A stretch of DNA of 64,000 nucleotides. Origin: Bugula neritina. Taxonomy: Eukaryota > Bryozoa > Gymnolaemata > Cheilostomatida > Bugulidae. The notes under the pieces were generated by a model. The model saw only the letters and a program-made list of their open reading frames with translations. It was not told the origin of the DNA and did no database searches. Position numbers and translations under genes: made by a program. The stretch is taken from contig OZ037766.1 of NCBI GenBank assembly GCA_964035545.1, positions 23,488,767 through 23,552,766 on the forward strand. The letters are read 5' to 3'. Below are positions 56,228 through 64,000 of the stretch, in pieces (position 1 is the first letter of the stretch; the number at the start of each line of letters is the position of its first letter).

Positions 56228-59200
56228 TCCACTAGGAAAAGAAATTTATCTATCAATATTTCTGTAAATCATATTTTAATCATTTCAACCACATAGTATA
56301 TTAGTATAGCATTTAATTTAAAAATAAATATTACAAATACCAATTTTGTTATTACTTTTATCAAAGAAACCTTTCAAATGTTGAGTTTTTAACAGCATTT
56401 TAACTCTACACTATGCTAAAAGCAAAGACTAGTTTAATGATTATAAGCATGAACTAAAGTATCACCTCTGTATATTAACACAAACTACAACAACCAAAAG
56501 TGTTTTCCAATATTGCTAAATAATAGTTCTAAAAATTAAGCAACATTTAGCTAAAATTTACCTGTAATTCACTGGTTAGCATATTAAAATGATAGTAAGC
56601 CGTACTGTGGAAAGTGTTATCCATTGAATTTAGTTTATAGTTGAAAACAATACACTGGCTGGTCACTAAAGGTGAACTGGTAAGAGGTTGGTGGTGGTGA
56701 GAATAAATGATAGATAGTAAATGCAACAGTGTCAAGCAGTATAATAGAATGCAACTGTGTAACAATGTAACATAACATATAATAGCAAGTGTGCGGCTCA
56801 CCTGGGGCTGAGATGAAATTAATAGAATGTTTATATATTATAGAGATAAGAAGCTCCTTTCCCCCTCTGTTCTACTGAGACACTGCTGAGAAATACTGTG
56901 AGCTTATCATAAAAACAGCAAGAGATCCATCATTCCGTTCTTCCAGATAGAGTACTAGAGCATTAGAGAGCATTTTGGCACACTTCTCGTCACTGATTGG
57001 CTGATCACCTTCGACAACGAGATATATCAGGCAGATAATTGGCTGATGCGTAGCTTTGTAGTTCACAATTCTTAATAGCTGTCTAATTAATTGCTATTTA
57101 TCTTAATAGTATAGTTTTATTATTTTCCTGATTGAAAAATGTGTTGAAACTTAAAAGATTGTCATGCTTTCGCTTGGCATCGATGTTTATTAGTTAAGCT
57201 ATACACTATGATGTATATAATTCAGCTTACCTAACATACACACCTATGCTATGCTAGAGCAAATACATGGAAAGCTATAAAAAATTTTGATGATGTCAGA
57301 AAAGGTATCAGCTTAAACTGCTGCCTCAAAATTCTTATAAAGTATTTTTTTAGGTCAAAGATCACTTTGAAACCCTTTTATCATCACGTCTGATACCAGA
57401 CTTGATTATAAAAATTTTTATGGATACACATAATATGAAATTTTATATTATTATTGACATTGTTTTATCAAATATTATAGTGCAATGATGTTAAAGATAG
57501 TTTTATAAATAAAAAGAAAACAATAGATAAGCTTTAGAAAAAGTTTGCTGTTGAGATTTTTATATATAGAGGTTTTATTTAAAAAGCCTATGAACAGCAT
57601 TGTTTAATAGAAACTGAAATTATTATTGCCCTAATAACACTCGAGTATGATATGCAGAAAAGCATATAAAAGCATACATGTACAAATGTATATCTAATAC
57701 TCTGAATATAATTGGCAAATAGGCGGATGTGCGATTCTAATGTATAGGAAGAGCTGATGTTTAGTCATCAGCTCAGAGGATGGAGTGTAGACTAATAGAA
57801 GAGTATACCTGTTCACACCTGCATGCTCATTAACTTCCACAATCACTTGTGCTGGTTAATGAAATTACGGAGCACTTAACATCAATTAAACCTCCGTAAT
57901 CCAACAAGCAGTTGCTGGTATCAAATAGCTAATAACACTAAATATATGATTGGAAATTACTTTTATAAAAAAAACTGCAAAGAAAATTTGCTGCACAGTA
58001 TTTATAGTGAAAGTTTGACACCAGAGATGGCGAGTAGAAGTGATTCTAGAAAGTCTGTCAGGAAGAATTGTCAGAACAAGAGCAGCTTGTGTGCCGAAGA
58101 AGCCAACCACAAAGTAATTGAGTGAACAAGCCAGCTAACACCTAGCCTCGGTGTCAGGTTTCACACAATTAAATTAAGCTTTTGTTGAGAGTTATAAGAC
58201 CAGTATGTTTGTAATCTAATTTATTAAAAGCTGAGTATAGAAAAATAAGGCAGCAGTGATGCATAGGCTGACATATGTATGCTAGATATGATATGATTCA
58301 GACAGAATCCTGTTGACTCGGAGGGCATAGGTAGGGTGGATAACCACCACCCCTTATTTTATGAGGTAAACACTATTAAGAAAACTGCTTTGCTGTAAGC
58401 TGCCATATCAAACTAAAAAAACTTTTATTTTTTCATGATTAAGAAAGTATTTCATGAATAAGACTTTATGACTGATGTGGTGTTACATCCCTCAAACTAC
58501 AGGAAAGTCAACACTACTACAAGATAACATAAGCCATTAAAACTATAATTAACACCTGAAATAATTTTTTTAAATTATAACTTTAGAAAATTGAAGGAGG
58601 TGCTAACTGAGACATGAAAACTTTTAATTGCCAGGCAGAAGATGAACATAAACAATATGACTACATCATGTGTCAAGTCTACTGAAAAACAATGATATGT
58701 CTATTGGGTAGTTTCGTAAACAAGATGTTCAGATAATAAAGCAAAATATGCTCTTCAGTTTGAAAGTTATAATTTACAGGGACTATTTGAATAGCAGTCT
58801 AGATGGAAATCACAGAGGTGTAATCTGTGAAGGATAAAATGATAGTGTACATGAGATTTCATGGCAGATCTGCAGATATGTGACAGTAATTCATTCAGCC
58901 AAAGACAGCAAATGACATTAATTGCTATAATGAGAGGGTTACCTAAGTTGATAGTTAGTTCTGTATAGCATCTGGGAAACCTGGTCAACTGTAAATAATA
59001 TTATAATGATAGAGAATGTGACAATACTTTATGCTGTAGCTGTACACCTGATCATGTAGTTGGTCATCATTGAATATAGGAAGGGGAATTATTATAGCTT
59101 TATTTTATAAATTGAAAAAGCAATCAGGTATTTTATTGATTTTTTATTCAACTATTTACCTGCTTAGCTCGGCAAGATTACTATATTAATGTAATATAGA

Positions 59201-61979
59201 ATATACCAACACAAGCCAGTTTTGTTATTTGGATGTGAATTAAAAAGATATGAATTATAACCCAGTTTTGATGAATCCATGTTTTGCATATAATATAAAA
59301 ACAAATTCTAAAATAATATAAGGCACACACTGCATGCACTAAAATTAAATAAAAGACTGAATGGCCACAGTTTAGGTTCACGCTGCCATATTAGGTTATA
59401 TTTGATGCATATATAAATCAATTATTAAGATTTGAATATATAGCCTATACTTGTTTTCTTTTTTCAAAGAAAGTATTACCACATTTTCCGATACAGAAAT
59501 AACATCATTTAGCAAACGCAGGGTGTTTTGTTTTATATCTATTTATATCAGAAACTTGGTAATGCTAAACACCTACAACATTGGTAGGATAAATGTGAGT
59601 GATATTTGTATCACAGTGGGACACTTCTATATCTTTCAGTATAATATTATACTCTGTACTATTATTATAGTAAATAATCCTCACCAGGTATTTCATTGTA
59701 ATATAAAAGGAAACAGACTACCAACTGAGATAGCCTTAATCTTGCATATCAGCATTAGGCACTATGTAAGTGTACTACCGTATGTCCAGACTAATTATAT
59801 AATTATTTGTTGTAAACACTCAGTCTAAGATCAGCAATTTATTATACACGGAGAGATGTTGAGCAATGTTGTTAACACTAAATAACCTATAATATAATAA
59901 TTGTATATATTTTAATGACACACTCTATATATTAATACTAATTATTGTATGCAAATGCATGTTTCTCTGAGTGTGCAGAGAAATTTATATAGCATACAGT
60001 CTTTAAAAATAAAAGCATATAAATGAAAAAATCCCAGAAGTTGATGTAATTTAAGAATAAATTTATTTCTAATTATTTAATTTCAATTCAAACCTGTCAA
60101 ATCAAAACGTAAAACAATGAAACGAAGAAGATTTATAGTGAATAAAGACTTTAATTGGAAAAAATAAAGTTATGTTAATATAACTACCCTTCTGTAATAT
60201 TTTCTTCAATGTTTTATATGACATGCCCACACGTTTGCATTTATAAGGTTTTTAATATTTTCTGATTTCAATGATGATGCATGTTTTGTATAAATTTAAA
60301 ACCACTCTTAGCTCATGACGCCTATTGCAAGTTTTGAAAGATGAATAAAATGAGTAATTGCTGTTAATGACCTGTGTTAGATTAAGAAATGCAAAGAGTT
60401 GATTTTATTAAAACTGTATATATACTAGTAGACTAAATTCTATGTTTATATCTCCCTTCTCTGATTGAGTTAATAAAGCCCTTGTGGTATGAAACACAGT
60501 GTAAATACTGGCTAATATGTGTTTAGAAGTTTACTGCACATGTAAATACTAGCTAATGCTAACTAGTTTGCTTTACATATGCCTGCCTGATATTAAGTTG
60601 GTTAAAATACTTGTACAAGAGTCCTTGCAACTTATGAGCATCATGTTCTCCAATAAATCCACAGTTTGGTTGCTACTAAAATATACAATTGCACTTCATT
60701 CATTGTTTTTCAAAGCAAGTTGATTGACCTTGAAAAGGGTCAATGTGTATAGAGCTCTGTTTTTTTTAAAAACATTATTGAAAATAGTACAATATATGAT
60801 ATTAAACTACACAATAATACAAAAACTTGTATTTCAATTCAATCTGTCTGAATAGTAAACCATATCAACTCTGGTGTAGCTAAACCTCATCACAGTCCTT
60901 TCTTTCTCCCTGTGTCTACAAGTAATCATATGATTTTTAGAATAATCAAGGTTTTCTGCCATAGACTTGAGGAAATTACATTTTTTCACATTTGAGAGTA
61001 TTTTTTCTCGGACAAGGTACTGACAAATAGACACTGTACTTTCACACGTGATTTTGAGTAGTTTCGTTAGCAAGTTGACGTGTTGCTGAGATGATAGACT
61101 TCGTTAAATATCAGTAGATGACATTATCAAACTGAGAACTAGAGTGACTGTCACTGCAGCTCTAGACACAACAGACAAGACTAGATGATGATGTTAATAT
61201 TATATGCAGTAAACGTGTAATTCTGAATTGTGGTGTACACCAACTGGGATAATTACAGTGCAAACTTTTATGCAGAGTAAATTGCTGGCAAAACAAGATC
61301 ACAATAACAATCAATAACAGCATTCAGTTATTTACTAAAATAAAAAGGAAAGAAAATCTCAAGAAAATGTTAACATTGTATTATTTCTTTTATATATTTT
61401 CTAAACAATTGCAAATTCATCAAAGTAACGTTAATTACCGCTTAAATTTATCATCAATTAATTTATTTGATGTCTGAAATGACACAAATGTAATTAATTT
61501 TGATTAATATAGTTGATAAGAAATAATACAAGCGTTGCAGTGACATCAAAGTTGGTATAATAATTAATAAATGTTGAAGTGGAAAGAGCAGCTGAATATT
61601 ACAGCTAGCCTTGGAACATTAACAATAATTGTCAATAATACGAGAGGTATATGTAAAGAGTACAGTAAAGGCAATAAATGCCATGGGCTAGGTTGATATG
61701 TATAGGAACATGTAAAAAGAAGACTGTTGTGTAATTACTTTTGACATGCACTGTAAAGCCACACTGCTACAGTATAACATCAACTATCACTAGTCATATA
61801 ACCAAAAATACATAATTTTTATTTCCATAATATTTGCCACTTTTAGTAGCTACTAAGCCTCAATGTCTTTAAAATAGAAAATGTAAATTATGATATTGAA
61901 AACCCAATTGTGAAAATAAAAACTGTAGGTGTATAATAATTTTAATGCATATATATGTATATAATATATATATATATAT

Positions 61980-62075
<96 letters not shown>

Positions 62076-64000
62076 GTTTAATTACAAAAATGACCATGAC
62101 ATATTGTAGAGTATTTTGTGGTTTAGAGGTTATAAGATATATTTAATATCTGTAAAATATTACGATTATGTGGCAGCTAGCTTTTACTATCTTGTATGGT
62201 AATAAGTTTCTAATCGCACCAATTCAGAAAAGTAACTGTTGAAGGCTTGCAGGTGTAATGTCTAAATTTTCTAGCCACGTTTGCTCAGTTGAGCTCAGTT
62301 GAGACTTTTTCTCACTGTTATAGTTTTGATATAATGTGACGTGATATAACAGCAGCATGCATGTGTAGGTTTGGTACAACAAACTGCTAGTGACTGGTGC
62401 AAACTAGTCATGTTAGTCTTTGCACAGGTGCTGTGAATAATTGAATTACACTAACTAAACAACATATTTTTATTTTTATTTGAAAGTAATTATTTTGGTC
62501 ATATATTAAATTATAAAATAGATTTTTTTCACATTTTCACAATTAATAATTCTGTAAGTATTTTCTTTGCGAAAGACTACCTCATGTAGAAGCCTCCAAA
62601 CAGACACCTTCTGTTGCTGTCAAAATAAAGTAGAGTTTTGCCAACAAGACTTTTCTATCTGTAAATTTTAGATCACATATTTAGTTCATGACTGCATGCA
62701 TAACATTATAATTTTTTTACGTTTTAGCATAAAATCATATTGAGATACTTAAATTATGAAACTAAGAAATTATTAAATTTTTCTTTTTAAATTTTTAATG
62801 GAAAGATTTTCAATTAGGCTATATTGCAATATCTTTGGTTAAAACTGCTCTCTGAAAGTTACCTATGTAATAAAAATGTTATAAAAAGAGGGCTTATTTT
62901 GCACCAGCCTTTATAGAGCCCAATAAAAGATATTGGGAAGACCTAGTGATAATAGTCATAAATATATTTGAGCTTCTAACAACTGCTTTAAGATGTAAAG
63001 AAATTATTTCTATTTAAGAAATTTAAAGACACTTGGAAGCTACATTCTACAATTAATTTAACGGTTAATAGTTAATAGTAACAAACTAAAACACTACCGT
63101 ATTGTAATAGTGAGTTGCAGCTACAGAGCTAATACAAATAAAACAGCATATTTATTCTGCTGCCGGAGTATATTTCTGGTTCTATAACTGGTTATAAAAA
63201 CATTTGCAGTGAATAGGGAGTCGAGGTTCAACGTGAGTCAGTATAGTGAGTGGCGACTAGAAGTCAGATACCTGCAGAGTTAAAGCTCTACTTTGTTTGT
63301 TTGTGTTTCTTTATAGAAACAAGTGATACATTTGGCAAACAATCAACACTTCATTGGGCCTACATCTGTTTCTTGTTAATTCCAATAAAAACTAGGCCGT
63401 TTAAAACACCTTGAAAGTACAATGGATACAATGCTACAACAATAAACTTCGTGTTGCTACAGAAATGAAGGCTATGTTGCCACAGATATTTTTTTAAAGA
63501 AAACTACAGTAATATATATTGCATAAAGTTTTATTAACCACTACTATTATACTAGAGTTTAATTTTCCTATCATTTTAACTACACCTGATTGCTACTTTA
63601 ATAATTTTGGTAAAACTCTTCTGTGTTCATGCTGTATTTGTTTTACAAACTTCATGCCCTCTAAATCATTGTATTCGGCTCATAGACGAAGCCTAGCTTA
63701 AGGGTTCGCAACTCCTAATTGCTGTATCAATCCTAACATAAATAGGCAACTCCAATTTCTGATGGAGAAGGCGCGGAACTAAATAACTTGTGATGTGTGT
63801 GCCACCTTTTGTAATTTTATCATTCATTGAATTGTATAAAGTATTTAGAAGTTATGAAAGGGCAGCACTGACATTGTCTATACAGCTACCACATATTTTT
63901 ATGTCAACATTATTATATTATATTGTATATTACATTTATTATATATTATATATTATGTAATATATTATTATATTATTATAGCAAGCAGTTTTTACGTGCA
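56228..64000. other. Upstream region of ZIC; no gene recognised
   Basis: AT-rich DNA with no open frame that resembles a known domain and no rRNA or tRNA gene seen. The ZIC promoter and any 5'UTR exon should lie here or at its left end. The only distinct structure is the TA microsatellite at about 61950-62072. Non-coding enhancers are plausible next to a developmental regulator but cannot be identified from sequence alone. Confidence 0.5.
61950..62072. repeat. (TA)n microsatellite
   Basis: A nearly pure TA run of about 120 bp with a few TG interruptions (ATATATGTATGTGTGTATA) at its left side. Confidence 0.98.

Noticed and set aside
63640-63730. tRNA-like GGTTCGCAACTCC near 63700
   Set aside because: It resembles a B box but no A box or cloverleaf can be drawn around it.

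Overview
This is an AT-rich animal nuclear genome segment. It has many short introns with canonical GT/AG junctions, a ZIC-family transcription factor, CD36/LIMP-2-type membrane proteins and a nuclear 28S rRNA fragment. The ZIC zinc fingers 1-2 are clearly diverged from the near-invariant bilaterian pattern while fingers 3-5 are very conserved. That suggests a non-bilaterian or fast-evolving invertebrate, but the species cannot be fixed from sequence alone.

Layout. (1) 1833-20252, + strand: the 3' 28 exons of a very large poly-C2H2 zinc-finger gene (28 complete fingers, 2128 codons in this window; the N-terminus lies upstream or was not found). All 27 splice junctions keep frame as placed. 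(2) 20253-25733: 3'UTR, AT-rich intergenic DNA, and a chimeric retro-insertion joining the 3' end of 28S rRNA to the 3' part of a dead LINE. (3) 25734-33649 and 36161-44414, + strand: tandem LIMP-2/CD36 paralogues (524 and 515 aa), each with two membrane segments, the CD36 cysteine framework and an acidic dileucine tail. (4) 46868-56227, - strand: a complete seven-exon ZIC gene (534 aa), convergent with the second CD36 gene. (5) 56228-64000: no gene recognised; AT-rich DNA with a long TA microsatellite.

The most unusual structure is in the introns. Minisatellites are abundant and often touch splice sites. In at least two cases (33-bp array at 28607, 40-bp array at 31552) the repeat unit is a copy of the preceding exon end plus its 5' splice site, so the array holds several duplicate donors. 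A third array (43-bp, before 13883) has a last unit that spans a 3' splice site and the start of the exon. I propose that splice junctions seed minisatellite growth in this genome. Other notable points are zinc fingers with aromatic residues at DNA-contact positions, a family of ~150-bp foldback elements in introns of two different genes, a TTAA-flanked 768-bp element, a perfect 34-bp-arm palindrome in a ZIC intron, and loss of one conserved disulfide cysteine in the second CD36 paralogue.

The genes are not an operon and need not act together: two encode nuclear DNA-binding proteins, two encode probable lysosomal/endosomal or surface lipid- and protein-binding receptors.
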